Source: Spiribacter salinus M19-40 (lineage in GTDB: Bacteria; Pseudomonadota; Gammaproteobacteria; Nitrococcales; Nitrococcaceae). From it: a stretch of 64,000 bases of DNA. This document shows, one piece after another, positions 18,280-27,254 of this stretch. The number at the start of each line of letters is the position of its first letter. Position 1 is the first letter of the stretch. The stretch is taken from NCBI RefSeq assembly GCF_000319575.2, contig NC_021291.1:1116001-1180000 (forward strand). The letters run 5' to 3'. The notes below the pieces were generated by a model. It ran no database searches and was not told the origin of the DNA. It saw nothing but the letters and a program-made list of their open reading frames with translations. The position numbers and the translations under genes were made by a program.

Positions 18280-21200
18280 CTAGCGCACATCTTCCCATGC
18301 CAGCGCCAGGCGCTTTTCCGAGACGCGCTCACGGGTTCCGAGCTCCTGTGCAAACAGCGAGATCCGATACTCTTCAATCAGCCATCGGACCTGCTCCAGC
18401 GCTGGGTCACGGATAGCGCGGCGGGCATGCCGTTCACGCGTTTCATCCAGCCGCTGCTGATGGGGCTGAATCACCGCTAACCCGGCCTGGTCCCGACTCG
18501 GATCGCGCTGAAGCCGCTCGACTCGCCGTCGCAACCCTTCAAGGTAGCGCGGCAGGTCCGCAAGCCGCTCAGGCGGCGTCTCAAGCAGGAAACCGGGGTA
18601 AATCAAGCCATCGAGCTGATGACGAATATCCTGGTAGCTGTCAATCAGCCCCAGCGAGACATTGCCTTTCAGCGCCCGGCGGACCTGCTCCTGGCGCGAG
18701 AGGATATCAGAGACGCGATCCCGCAGTTGCTCACCCGCCTCAATCAGGCCCTCGCGACCCGCTTCGCAACAGGTCAGCCAACCGGCCCGGTCGCGGGGCA
18801 CGCCCTGCTGCAGAAAGACCTGGTCAAAAACCGCGGCCGTCAGATCGCGTCTAAGACCGTCCGGGCCATCCACATCCCGATAAAGCAACGCCATGCGATC
18901 CAGCCCCTCGAGGCCACGCCGCAGCTGTCGGGCCTGCTGGGCAAAGCGCTTCATGAGCAATTGACGCACACCGGCCCGATGGATCGTTTCGGCCCGTTCA
19001 GGACTGTCGAGTAGTCGCAAAGCCAGGCCCTCCGATTCGACCTGCAGTGCGGGATACCCCTGCAAGGTGATGCCGCCCTGATCGAACGCGACCTGATCGG
19101 GCAGATCACCAAAGTCCCAATCCGTGATCCCGGTGCGCTCGAAACCCGGCTCGGTACGTGCTGCAAACTGCGCCGTCGCGCGCCCGGCCAGATCCCGCTG
19201 AAGCGCCGGCAGGTCGCGGCCGCTCGCGATCGTCTGCCCTTCCTCATCCAGCACAATAAAATGCATGCTCAGATGCGCCGGCAGGCTCACCGCCTCCCAG
19301 ATATCCCCCGGCAGATCAATGCCGGTCATCCGCCGGAGCTCGCCGCGCACCGCTGACTCAAGCGACCCCTCACGATCTGGCAGGGCCTCAAGCACGGCCT
19401 GGGCAAAATCAGGGACCGGCACGAAATGCCGTCTCAAGGACTTCGGTAAGGCCCGGATCAAGGTAATGACCTTTTCCTCTAACAGGCCCGGGACAAGCCA
19501 TTCGAACGGCTCCGGATCGAGGGCATTCAGCGCAGCAATCGGAATGCAGACGCTGACGCCGTCATCGCTGGCCGTCGGCTCGAAGTGATATCGCAGCGGC
19601 AGTTGCACGCCACTGATGGCCAGATGATCGGGATAGGCGACCCCGGTACTCTCCACCCCGCGCGCCATGAGCTGCTCACGAGACAGGCGCAGCGATCGGT
19701 CATCCCCGCCCGCGTCTAACCAGCGCTGCAGACTGGGACCGTCGACGACTTCCGCCGGCAGCGCCTCATCGTAGAAGGCATACAGCGCATCCAGGTCCGC
19801 AACGACATCGCGGCGACGGGTCTTGGCCTCCAGTGTCTCCAGCTCGGCGACAAGCGCCTGGTTGGCGCTCAGGAACTCGGGGGGCTGCGGCGGCGGTTCG
19901 CCCAGGAGCCCGTCTCGAATAAAGACCTCGCGCGCCTCAGCGGGCGCAACCTGGGCGTAGTCGATCTTGCGCCCACTCACAATCGGCAGGCCGTAGAGCG
20001 TGAGCTCTTCACGACCCATGACTTTGCCCTTATCCGCTTGCCACCACGGGCTGTGGACCCGGCGCTTGAGCAGGTGGCGGGCCAGTGGCTCAATCCACTC
20101 AGGCCGCACCTCAGCGACCGTGCGCGCGAACACGCGCCGCGTCTCGACAAGCTCCGCAGCCACAATCCAGCGCGGGCGCTTTTTGACGACTCCGGACCCG
20201 GGATGAATGGCGAGTTTCAGATCCCGCGCGCCGCGGTACTCACTACCGTCTTCCCGGCGGGCGATGTTGGACAGAAAACCGGTTAACAGGGCGCGATGGA
20301 TCGCCACCGCCTTGGCGGGCTCAGCGTTCTCGGCAAGGCCCATGCCCCGCACCAGGCCATGCAGTTGACCATGGACATCGGCCCATTCGCGCATGCGCAC
20401 ATGGGAAAGGAAATGGGTGTGGCACCAGGCCTGGAGCTTACGCCGGCTCAAATGCTGCGCCTGCTCTCGATAATCGCGCCACAGACGCAAGAGCCCCGCA
20501 AAGTCAGACTGGCGATCCTGCCAGGTCGACTGGGCGGCATCTGCCGCCTCACGGCTGTCCATTGGGCGTTCGCGCGGGTCCTGAATCGACAGCGCTGCGG
20601 CCAGGACCAGCATCTCAGTAAGCGCCCCTTCCCGATTCCCGGCCAGCAGAATGCGGGCAAGGCGCGGGTCAATCGGCAGCCGCGCCAACTGCCGCCCGAG
20701 CCGCGAGAGGTTCTGCCGACGGTCAAGCGCACCCAGCTCGTCAAGCAGCTTGAGCCCGTCGCGGACGTAACGTGGATCCGGCGGCTCAACAAACGGGAAC
20801 TGCTCGATGGCGCCCAGGCGCAGATGTTTCATCTGCAGAATCACTGAGGCCAGGTTCGTGCGAAGAATCTCCGGGTCAGTGAACCGCGGCCTTGCCTCGT
20901 AGTCGTCTTGCTCGTAGAGCCGGATACAGACGCCGGGGCCTTCTCGGCCACAGCGTCCCGCTCGCTGATCGGCACTGGACTGAGCAATGGGCTCCACGGG
21001 CAGGCGCTGGACCTTGGTCCGATAGCTGTAGCGGCTGATTCGCGCCAGGCCACTGTCAACCACATAGCGAATACCGGGTACGGTCAGTGACGTCTCCGCG
21101 ACATTGGTCGCCAACACAATGCGCCGTCCCGCATGGGGCGCGAACACCCGCTGCTGTTCGGCCGCGGACAGACGCCCGAACAAGGGCAGCACCTCAGTCC

Positions 21201-22017
21201 AGGCGCTGTGGTGTTTACGCAGCGCCTCCGCGCACTGACGAATTTCACGCTCACCCGGCAGGAAGACCAGCACGTCACCACGGCCTTCGCGGGCGAGCTC
21301 ATCCACGGCATCCAGCACGCCCTGGCGTAAGCTGCGTTCGCGCTCGTCCTCGCTCTGAGCCGCCAACGGGCGATAGCGGGTCTCGACGGGGTAGGTCCGG
21401 CCTGAAACCTCGATCACGGGGGCATCGTCGAAGTGGTGGGCAAATCGCTGGGGGTCGATCGTGGCGGAGGTAATGATCACGCGCAGCTCGGGACGCCGCG
21501 GCAGTAAACGCTTCAGGTATCCGAGCAGGAAGTCGATATTCAGACTTCGCTCATGGGCCTCGTCGATAATAATGGTGTCGTAATCGGCAAGATCGGCATC
21601 ACTCTGCGTTTCGGCAAGCAGCATACCGTCCGTTAATAGCTTAACCCGGGTACCAGGGCTTGTTCGGTCGCTGAAGCGCACTCGGTAGCCCACCCCTTCG
21701 CCAACGCGGGTATCGCATTCCTCGGCGACCCGCGTTGCGAGACTCCGTGCCGCTATCCGTCGTGGCTGCGTATGCGCGATTGCCCCGTCGACGCCGCGAC
21801 CAAGCTCAAGCATCAATTTGGGCAGTTGAGTGCTCTTGCCTGACCCCGTCTCGCCGCAGATCACCACGACCGGGTGCTGCCGGACCGCCTCCGCAATCTC
21901 TTCTGCGTGCTCAAGGACCGGGAGATCCTGGCCAAACCCCGGATTGAGTGAAGTGGCCTGCCGAGCCGCTTTGGCCTGCTCCCGCTGCTCAGCCGGCTTG
22001 CGCCGCCGGTCAGTCAC
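18280..22017 (-). CDS. hrpA: ATP-dependent RNA helicase HrpA
   Basis: DEAH-box 3'-5' RNA helicase; E. coli HrpA acts in mRNA processing and rescue of stalled or collided ribosomes. Walker A is GETGSGKST (residues 55-63), DEAH at 152-155, then SAT in VIITSATIDPQRF. Motif VI appears as QRAGRCGREGPG. After the helicase core come the winged-helix/HA2 and OB regions, then the long C-terminal region found only in bacterial HrpA (DUF3418). At 1245 residues it is the usual size. Its start overlaps the end of the upstream phosphodiesterase gene by eight bases. Confidence 0.95.
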   Translation of the reverse strand: MTDRRRKPAEQREQAKAARQATSLNPGFGQDLPVLEHAEEIAEAVRQHPVVVICGETGSGKSTQLPKLMLELGRGVDGAIAHTQPRRIAARSLATRVAEECDTRVGEGVGYRVRFSDRTSPGTRVKLLTDGMLLAETQSDADLADYDTIIIDEAHERSLNIDFLLGYLKRLLPRRPELRVIITSATIDPQRFAHHFDDAPVIEVSGRTYPVETRYRPLAAQSEDERERSLRQGVLDAVDELAREGRGDVLVFLPGEREIRQCAEALRKHHSAWTEVLPLFGRLSAAEQQRVFAPHAGRRIVLATNVAETSLTVPGIRYVVDSGLARISRYSYRTKVQRLPVEPIAQSSADQRAGRCGREGPGVCIRLYEQDDYEARPRFTDPEILRTNLASVILQMKHLRLGAIEQFPFVEPPDPRYVRDGLKLLDELGALDRRQNLSRLGRQLARLPIDPRLARILLAGNREGALTEMLVLAAALSIQDPRERPMDSREAADAAQSTWQDRQSDFAGLLRLWRDYREQAQHLSRRKLQAWCHTHFLSHVRMREWADVHGQLHGLVRGMGLAENAEPAKAVAIHRALLTGFLSNIARREDGSEYRGARDLKLAIHPGSGVVKKRPRWIVAAELVETRRVFARTVAEVRPEWIEPLARHLLKRRVHSPWWQADKGKVMGREELTLYGLPIVSGRKIDYAQVAPAEAREVFIRDGLLGEPPPQPPEFLSANQALVAELETLEAKTRRRDVVADLDALYAFYDEALPAEVVDGPSLQRWLDAGGDDRSLRLSREQLMARGVESTGVAYPDHLAISGVQLPLRYHFEPTASDDGVSVCIPIAALNALDPEPFEWLVPGLLEEKVITLIRALPKSLRRHFVPVPDFAQAVLEALPDREGSLESAVRGELRRMTGIDLPGDIWEAVSLPAHLSMHFIVLDEEGQTIASGRDLPALQRDLAGRATAQFAARTEPGFERTGITDWDFGDLPDQVAFDQGGITLQGYPALQVESEGLALRLLDSPERAETIHRAGVRQLLMKRFAQQARQLRRGLEGLDRMALLYRDVDGPDGLRRDLTAAVFDQVFLQQGVPRDRAGWLTCCEAGREGLIEAGEQLRDRVSDILSRQEQVRRALKGNVSLGLIDSYQDIRHQLDGLIYPGFLLETPPERLADLPRYLEGLRRRVERLQRDPSRDQAGLAVIQPHQQRLDETRERHARRAIRDPALEQVRWLIEEYRISLFAQELGTRERVSEKRLALAWEDVR

Positions 22018-22561
22018 CCCGGGCGCGATGGGTTCGATAGTTGCGCGGTTCGAACTGCAATGACTCGACCTGCCAAGCTGCCCTGGCGCAGGTCAGGATC
22101 ATGCAGCCTGGGCCACCGTAAGTCCTTGTCCGGCCTGCCGCACCGGGATTGAGCAACCAGGGCTGTGCCGTTTGCTCGAGCAACTGTCGATGGCTATGGC
22201 CGTACACAACCGCCCGATAATCCGCGTAATGGCGACGATAGCGCCGGTGGCGCTGCGCGACCGTGCCCCCGTCATCACCGTGGACGACTTTCAGCCGCCC
22301 GCCCGGCAAATCAACGCTGGCCTCCGCCGGCAGCGTCGCCAGCATGTCACTCTCCGCTTCTGGCCAATGACGGTGGTCATCGTTGTTCCCGCGGATGGCG
22401 ATCACCTCCTCAGTCGGATGAAGCGCAAACAGGACATCGGCACCACCGACATCACCCACATGCACCGCAACGTCGCACCGCGCCACTGCCTCGGCAACCC
22501 GGGCGTCGAGAAACCCATGGGTATCAGCCAGCAGCGCCACCCGTAGGGTGCGCTCAGTCAT
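22010..22561 (-). CDS. Metallophosphodiesterase of the YfcE/MJ0936 family
   Basis: Small calcineurin-like phosphodiesterase of 183 residues. The dimetal ligands are visible as ADTHG (D and H), VGDVGG (D), RGNNDD (N), KVVHGD (H) and YGHSHRQ (two His). YfcE acts on artificial phosphodiesters and its cellular substrate is unknown, so no substrate is proposed. It is translationally coupled on both sides: a four-base overlap with thrH before it and an eight-base overlap with hrpA after it. Confidence 0.85.
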   Translation of the reverse strand: MTERTLRVALLADTHGFLDARVAEAVARCDVAVHVGDVGGADVLFALHPTEEVIAIRGNNDDHRHWPEAESDMLATLPAEASVDLPGGRLKVVHGDDGGTVAQRHRRYRRHYADYRAVVYGHSHRQLLEQTAQPWLLNPGAAGRTRTYGGPGCMILTCARAAWQVESLQFEPRNYRTHRARGD

Positions 22562-23199
22562 ACCGACTCCAGGGCACTGGCAATGGACGAACTCAGGGCT
22601 TCGTAGTCTCTCACCACCGGGAAATGCGGAAAATCCGTCACCACCTGGTCGGGGGCATTAAACAAAATCCCGTGGTCGGCCGCTGCCAGCATGGCCGTGT
22701 CGTTGTAGGAGTCTCCCGCTGCAACCGTGCGGAATCGCAACTGGCGAAATGCCTCGACAGCCGCGCGCTTGTGATCACCCATCCGCAACTGATAACCCGT
22801 AATCCGACCGTCGCCTTGCGTTTGCAGGGTATGGCAGAACAGCGTTGGCCAGGCGAGCTGGCGCATAAGCGGCCGTGCGAACTCATAGAAGGTATCCGAG
22901 AGGATCACCACCTGGTAATGGCTTCGCAGGTTGGCGAGAAAAGACGCCGCCCCTGGCAATGGCGCCATTCCGGCGATCACCGCTTCAATGTCCGGCAGCC
23001 CGAGCCCCTGGCGCTCAAGCTCGGCAAGACGCATGCGCATCAGCTCGTCGTAATCGGCGATGTCGCGCGTGGTCGCCCGCAGGGCCTCGATGCCCGTGCG
23101 CTCAGCGAAATCGATCCAGATCTCCGGAACGAGTACGCCCTCTAGGTCAAGACAGATGATATTCACGTGATAGGTACTCGGTTGCAGCGTGGCGGACAC
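22558..23199 (-). CDS. thrH: Phosphoserine phosphatase/homoserine phosphotransferase ThrH
   Basis: HAD-superfamily enzyme that can dephosphorylate phosphoserine or, as in Pseudomonas, move the phosphate to homoserine. HAD motif I is [13 protein letters not shown], with the E of the ThrH subfamily in place of the usual second Asp residue. Motif II is [10 protein letters not shown], motif III is the Lys of DHKRAA, and motif IV is [12 protein letters not shown]. The sequence tracks ThrH of P. aeruginosa throughout. The start is GTG at 23199; another GTG at 23166 is nearer the conserved region but lacks a ribosome-binding site. Confidence 0.9.
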   Translation of the reverse strand: MSATLQPSTYHVNIICLDLEGVLVPEIWIDFAERTGIEALRATTRDIADYDELMRMRLAELERQGLGLPDIEAVIAGMAPLPGAASFLANLRSHYQVVILSDTFYEFARPLMRQLAWPTLFCHTLQTQGDGRITGYQLRMGDHKRAAVEAFRQLRFRTVAAGDSYNDTAMLAAADHGILFNAPDQVVTDFPHFPVVRDYEALSSSIASALESV

Positions 23200-23260
23200 T
23201 AAGGGTTTTCCGGCGGGGCTGCAAGCGCGACGGCGTTGCTGTCATGAAGGCTTCACGGGG

Positions 23261-23288
23261 TTGAACCAACGTGACAATGACCCCATCT
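23261..23288 (+). promoter_or_regulatory. Heat-shock (sigma-32-like) promoter for yccA
   Basis: TTGAAC (23261-23266) and CCCCATCT (23281-23288) are 14 bases apart. The sigma-32 consensus is CTTGAAA, 13-15 bases, CCCCATNT, so the -10 element is a perfect match. Transcription would start near 23295, about 40 bases before the yccA ATG at 23336. Confidence 0.68.
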
Positions 23289-23335
23289 AATGGCATGTTG
23301 ATACAGGTTTAATGAATACGACTGGAGGGCTTTCA

Positions 23336-24019
23336 ATGGCTCAGGATTTCCGCACCGCAACGGTTGGCCAGGGCTCGGCAGCTGGCTCGGTTCTCTCGAC
23401 CAACAAGGTTTTGCGCAACACCTATGCGCTGCTGGCCATGACGCTGTTGTTCAGCGCCTCCATGGCGGGTGTCGCCATGGCAACCAATGCCCCGCCCATG
23501 CACTGGCTACTCGTCCTCGGGGGCTATTTCGGGCTGCTGTTTTTAACGACCTCACTGCGCAACAGCATCTGGGGCCTTGCGAGCGTCTTTGCGCTCACCG
23601 GCTTTATGGGCTTCACACTCGGGCCCATCGTCAGTCTGTATCTCTCAGCCTTCAGCAACGGCGCTGAGCTGGTCATGATGGCGCTGGGCGGCACGGGCGT
23701 TACCTTCCTGGGGCTGTCGGCTTATGCCCTGACCAGCCAGCGCGATTTCAGCTTCATGCGCGGATTCATTTTCGCCGGTGTCCTGGTGGCCTTTGCCGGC
23801 GCGATCATTGCCATCATCTTTTCGGTGCCGGCACTCTCGCTTGCGGTCAGCGCAGCCTTTGTCGTGCTGATGAGTGCGCTGATTCTCTACCAGACGAGCG
23901 AGATCATTCACGGCGGTGAGACCAACTACATCATGGCCACCATTACGCTGTACGTGACGATCTACAACCTGTTCCTGAGCCTGTTGCAGCTGCTCGCGGC
24001 CTTCGCTGGCGAGCGGTAA
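23336..24019 (+). CDS. yccA: Bax inhibitor-1/YccA family membrane protein
   Basis: Seven-helix inner-membrane protein of 227 residues. E. coli YccA is a substrate and modulator of the FtsH protease. Helices can be followed from TYALLAMTLLFSASMAGVAM to the last, YVTIYNLFLSLLQLLAAFAGER. The acidic ILYQTSEIIHGGETNYI region holds the conserved Asp/Glu-type residues of the BI-1 pore. The ATG at 23336 is chosen over 23312 because GGAGGG lies six bases before it. A heat-shock-type promoter lies upstream, fitting an FtsH modulator. The gene is single and converges on tonB. Confidence 0.92.
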   Translation: MAQDFRTATVGQGSAAGSVLSTNKVLRNTYALLAMTLLFSASMAGVAMATNAPPMHWLLVLGGYFGLLFLTTSLRNSIWGLASVFALTGFMGFTLGPIVSLYLSAFSNGAELVMMALGGTGVTFLGLSAYALTSQRDFSFMRGFIFAGVLVAFAGAIIAIIFSVPALSLAVSAAFVVLMSALILYQTSEIIHGGETNYIMATITLYVTIYNLFLSLLQLLAAFAGER

Positions 24020-24022
24020 CGG

Positions 24023-24685
24023 TTATTCGTTAACCGTAAACCGGACCGGCACCGTTATCCTCAGACGCCCCCCGGCCAACGCAGAGGCCGGGGGGGCCGG
24101 AACGGGGTTCGCACGAGATACCATCTCGTGAACCGCTTCATTCAATAAGTCATGCCGACTAGGCGACGCCAGGCGGTGATCCAGAATGCGGCCCGCTGCA
24201 TCGATATCCAGCGCCAGTCGAACGTCGCCCTCCAGCGCCCGCAACAGGGCGCGCCGGGGATAACGGCGATACTGCGCAAGATGCGCCTGTAACTCGGCTT
24301 TCCAATCCGCTTCTTCTGCTTTTCCGCTTACCCCTTCCCCAGCCGACGGCTCCAGCGGGGTTGGCGCTGGCTGCTCCGTCAATTCGGGCTCGGGCTCGGG
24401 TTCTGCTTCCGGTTCAGGCGTCGACTGCGCCGGAGCCGGCGCTTCTGACGGCAACTCGGGCAACGGTGAACGGGGCTCGACAACCGATGAGTCGGTGGTG
24501 GTGGTTGTGGCCAGCGCCGAATGCTGAGCAGGCGCAACAACGGAAAGGCGGGCAGGTTCGCCCCCCGCCGGCGCTGTTTGATCCGGTGATGCATTCTGAA
24601 GCATTGCCCACCCGCCAAGCGCTGCGATATGCACGCCCAGGGAAAGAGCCAAGGGGAATCGCATCGGGTGACGAAAGCCGATCAA
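24023..24685 (-). CDS. tonB: TonB-like energy transducer
   Basis: Links the inner-membrane proton motor ExbBD to outer-membrane receptors. One N-terminal membrane anchor (LALSLGVHIAALGGWAML) contains the conserved Ser and His. A Pro/Glu-rich spacer (PEPEAEPEPEPELTEQP) spans the periplasm. The C-terminal domain has YPRRALLRALEGDVRLALDIDAAGRI, the YP motif of TonB. The start is TTG at 24685, right after the exbD stop: GGGAGG precedes it by five bases, while the ATG at 24664 has none. It is the last gene of the exbB-exbD-exbD-tonB operon. No TonB-dependent receptor is in the window. Confidence 0.88.
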   Translation of the reverse strand: MIGFRHPMRFPLALSLGVHIAALGGWAMLQNASPDQTAPAGGEPARLSVVAPAQHSALATTTTTDSSVVEPRSPLPELPSEAPAPAQSTPEPEAEPEPEPELTEQPAPTPLEPSAGEGVSGKAEEADWKAELQAHLAQYRRYPRRALLRALEGDVRLALDIDAAGRILDHRLASPSRHDLLNEAVHEMVSRANPVPAPPASALAGGRLRITVPVRFTVNE

Positions 24686-25102
24686 CTACTCCTCCCGTTC
24701 AGGCAAATGCAGGTGGACGGGGCCCAGCCCGGCATCCTCCAAGCGCCGAACCAGACCCATCACCGTGTTCGCCTCCACGGCGCCATCGGCGGTAATTAGA
24801 ACGCCCCCCATCGCATCCTCGCCTTCGAGCCGCTTGATTAGGGCGTTCTCAGACAGTCGCTTGCCGCCCCAGGCGAGCGAACCAGCCGAGGAAACGGCAA
24901 CTCTGGCGGGTTCCTCGAAGTCGGCCGACTCGCCCTCGCCTCGCACAGGATCGAGCGCGAACGGCGGCGGTGTAATGAGCGCCGAGCTCATCATCAGGAA
25001 AATCAGGACCAGGAAAACGACGTTGATTAACGCCAGAAGCGGATCACCCTGGGTCCGCCGTCCTGTGGCGCTGAGATTGGCCAGCAACCCGCGCCTGATC
25101 AT
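24686..25102 (-). CDS. exbD: ExbD/TolR family protein (second copy)
   Basis: Biopolymer transport protein of 138 residues. A single N-terminal membrane helix (LLALINVVFLVLIFLMMSSAL) has Asn (INVVFL) where most ExbD and TolR proteins have the proton-carrying Asp (IDV). The periplasmic domain has the usual late ITADGAVEANTVMGLVRRLEDAGL. The start overlaps the stop of the first exbD by four bases. The loss of the Asp suggests a structural rather than proton-conducting role, as an inference. Confidence 0.85.
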   Translation of the reverse strand: MIRRGLLANLSATGRRTQGDPLLALINVVFLVLIFLMMSSALITPPPFALDPVRGEGESADFEEPARVAVSSAGSLAWGGKRLSENALIKRLEGEDAMGGVLITADGAVEANTVMGLVRRLEDAGLGPVHLHLPEREE

Positions 25103-25536
25103 TCCACGGGTTCCATGAGCTGGATCTCGTCTACACCGGCGGCCTCCAGACGTTCGATGGCATCCATCAGGGCCTGCAGGCCAACGCCCTCGCCAGCCTG
25201 CAGGGTCAACGCCGGCGGCTGCCCCTCAGCTGCAGGCGGGAGCGCCTCCCATTTCGCCGCAATGCTCGCCGCCGTTTCCGTCTCGGCGCGTGGCGATCCG
25301 GCTGTCGCCGCCGCATCGACGGGCACGAGGCCTCGAGACGTGACCTGATAAGCCAGCGCGTCCTCCACGCTATCGCCAGTGCTTGCGCCACCAGGTATCA
25401 GCAAACGGGTCTCCGGTCGCTGCAGATTCGCTGCCAGCATAAAAAACACCAGCAGGATAAAGACCACATCGATCAATGGCGTGAGCGCAACGATCGCCCT
25501 GCGATGGCGAGATCCAACGGCTGCCTCCACGCTCAT
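25099..25536 (-). CDS. exbD: ExbD/TolR family protein (first copy)
   Basis: Motor subunit of 145 residues with a short cytoplasmic N-terminus (RHRRAIVALTPLIDVVFILLVFFML). The membrane helix contains the essential Asp in PLIDVVFILLVFF. The periplasmic domain ends GLQALMDAIERLEAAGVDEIQLM, the ExbD fold that contacts TonB. It overlaps exbB by four bases and the second exbD by four. Confidence 0.9.
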   Translation of the reverse strand: MSVEAAVGSRHRRAIVALTPLIDVVFILLVFFMLAANLQRPETRLLIPGGASTGDSVEDALAYQVTSRGLVPVDAAATAGSPRAETETAASIAAKWEALPPAAEGQPPALTLQAGEGVGLQALMDAIERLEAAGVDEIQLMEPVE

Positions 25537-26180
25537 GGCTGTGGCGCCGCGGTGGGCTTCGCAACATCGGGCACCAACAGCTCACTAATGAGTCCGTCCA
25601 GGACCTGGGCAAAGCGTAAGCTGCGCTGATCCAGCAGGTTAAACGCAATGACGCTGGGTACCGCGACGGCAAGGCCAAGGGCGGTGGTGGACAAGGCGGC
25701 CCAGATACCGCCGGAGAGCATCGCGGGATCGACGGGACCGGCTGCGGCCTCAAGCGCCTGAAACGCCTCGATCATGCCCAGCACGGTACCAAACAGCCCC
25801 AGCAGTGGCGCCAGATGCCCAATCATCTCAAGCGTGCGCAGACCATCGCGTTGCTCCATGAGCACAACCGTCCCCTGTCGCTCGAATGCCTCGCGGATCG
25901 CCACGGCATCCCGCTCAGCGGCCAGCCCCTCGACAGCGCCTGCCAATAGTTGCGCAACCGGGCCCCGGTGACGGCTCAGTCGATTGACTGCCGGGTCGTA
26001 GTGCCCCGCCTGGGCCAGCGCCAAGGCCTCGCGCATCGCCCCGGAGACCCGCAATGGCGCAGACCGCAATTGCCATACTTTGGCCAGGACGATAGCCAGC
26101 GCGACAACCGACAGTATCAGCAGGAGGGCAATGACCGGCGCGGCAACTCCCAGCGCGTTCCAATTATTTACAAATGGCAT
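25533..26180 (-). CDS. exbB: ExbB/MotA/TolQ family proton channel protein
   Basis: Three-helix membrane protein of 215 residues that forms the proton channel with ExbD. Helix 1 is APVIALLLILSVVALAIVLAKVW. Helices 2 and 3 lie in LEMIGHLAPLLGLFGTVLGMIEAFQAL and GGIWAALSTTALGLAVAVPSVIAFNLL; the TVLGMI and STTALGLAVAVP motifs are the family signatures. It starts the exbB-exbD-exbD-tonB operon and is divergent from cysB across 42 AT-rich bases. Confidence 0.92.
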   Translation of the reverse strand: MPFVNNWNALGVAAPVIALLLILSVVALAIVLAKVWQLRSAPLRVSGAMREALALAQAGHYDPAVNRLSRHRGPVAQLLAGAVEGLAAERDAVAIREAFERQGTVVLMEQRDGLRTLEMIGHLAPLLGLFGTVLGMIEAFQALEAAAGPVDPAMLSGGIWAALSTTALGLAVAVPSVIAFNLLDQRSLRFAQVLDGLISELLVPDVAKPTAAPQP

Positions 26181-26222
26181 TGATAAGGCCGAAAATAGAG
26201 CAAAATGTAATTAAGGAATTCC

Positions 26223-27209
26223 ATGAAACTCAGCCAGCTTCGCTACATCGCTGAGGTCAATCGCCGCGGTCTGAACGTTTCAGCGGCGGCCGAGGCGCTG
26301 TATACCTCTCAACCCGGTGTCAGCAAGCAAATTCGCCTGCTGGAGGAAGAGCTCGGCGTACAGATCTTCGAGCGAAGCGGCAAACACTTTACCCAGCTTA
26401 CCCCAGCGGGCAAAGAGATCATGCAGGTCGCTGAGCGTGTGCTGGCGGAGACCCGGAACATCGGGGCCATTGCCGAGGAGTATGGCGACGAGCAGACCGG
26501 CAGTCTCAGTATCGCCACCACCCACACGCAGGCCCGCCATGCACTCCCCCCAGCCGTCAGTCGATTTCGCGATGCCTATCCGGGGGTCAGCCTACATTTC
26601 CATCAGGGCACGCCGCTTCAGATCGCCGAAATGGTCATGGACGGTAACGTCGACTTTGCGATCGCCACCGAGGCGCTCGAGCTCTACGAGGACTTGGCGA
26701 TCCTGCCCTGCTATCGCTGGAACCGCAGCATCATCGTCCCTGAGGGTCATCCGCTATGCACGGTCAAACCCCTGACGCTCGAGGCGGTGGCCGAACACCC
26801 GCTGGTGACTTACGTGTTCGGCTTTACGGGCCGCTCCCGATTAGATGATGCCTTTGCGCACCGTGGCCTTGCACCGGATGTCGTCTTCACCGCCACCGAC
26901 TCTGAGGTCATCAAGACCTACGTCCAACTGGGTCTGGGGGTGGGGATCATGGCCAGCATGGCCTTCGATCCGGATCGCGATACGGGTCTCGTTGCCCTTG
27001 ATGCGGGGCACCTGTTCGCGCCGAGTGTCACCAGCATCGCCTTCCGCCGGGGTGCGTACCTGCGCGGGTACATGCTGGCGTTTATCGAGACCTTCGCGGC
27101 CCACCTCACCCCGGACACCGTCGAGCAGGGGCGAGAGGCCCGCACACCGGCGGCCCGGGAAGCCCTCTACGAGCGCCTGGGCCCTGCCCTGGACCGGGCC
27201 GGGCCATAG
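26223..27209 (+). CDS. cysB: LysR-type regulator CysB
   Basis: Master activator of sulfate assimilation and cysteine synthesis; N-acetylserine is the known inducer. The N-terminal helix-turn-helix is MKLSQLRYIAEVNRRGLNVSAAAEALYTSQPGVSKQIRLLEEELG, with ERSGKHFTQLTPAGKEI and SIATTHTQARHALP, all specific to CysB rather than LysR proteins in general. The ligand domain follows to 328 residues. AAGGAATTCC before the ATG supplies the ribosome-binding site. It is divergent from exbB. Confidence 0.94.
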   Translation: MKLSQLRYIAEVNRRGLNVSAAAEALYTSQPGVSKQIRLLEEELGVQIFERSGKHFTQLTPAGKEIMQVAERVLAETRNIGAIAEEYGDEQTGSLSIATTHTQARHALPPAVSRFRDAYPGVSLHFHQGTPLQIAEMVMDGNVDFAIATEALELYEDLAILPCYRWNRSIIVPEGHPLCTVKPLTLEAVAEHPLVTYVFGFTGRSRLDDAFAHRGLAPDVVFTATDSEVIKTYVQLGLGVGIMASMAFDPDRDTGLVALDAGHLFAPSVTSIAFRRGAYLRGYMLAFIETFAAHLTPDTVEQGREARTPAAREALYERLGPALDRAGP

Positions 27210-27254
27210 GCGGACAATAGACATATTCCCCCTTTCCCGTAACAGGTTAAGCCC

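Noticed and set aside
24005-24040. Hairpin between the convergent ends of yccA and tonB
   Set aside because: The stem ACGGTTA/TAACCGT is short and AT-rich and neither side has a T run, so a terminator cannot be claimed.
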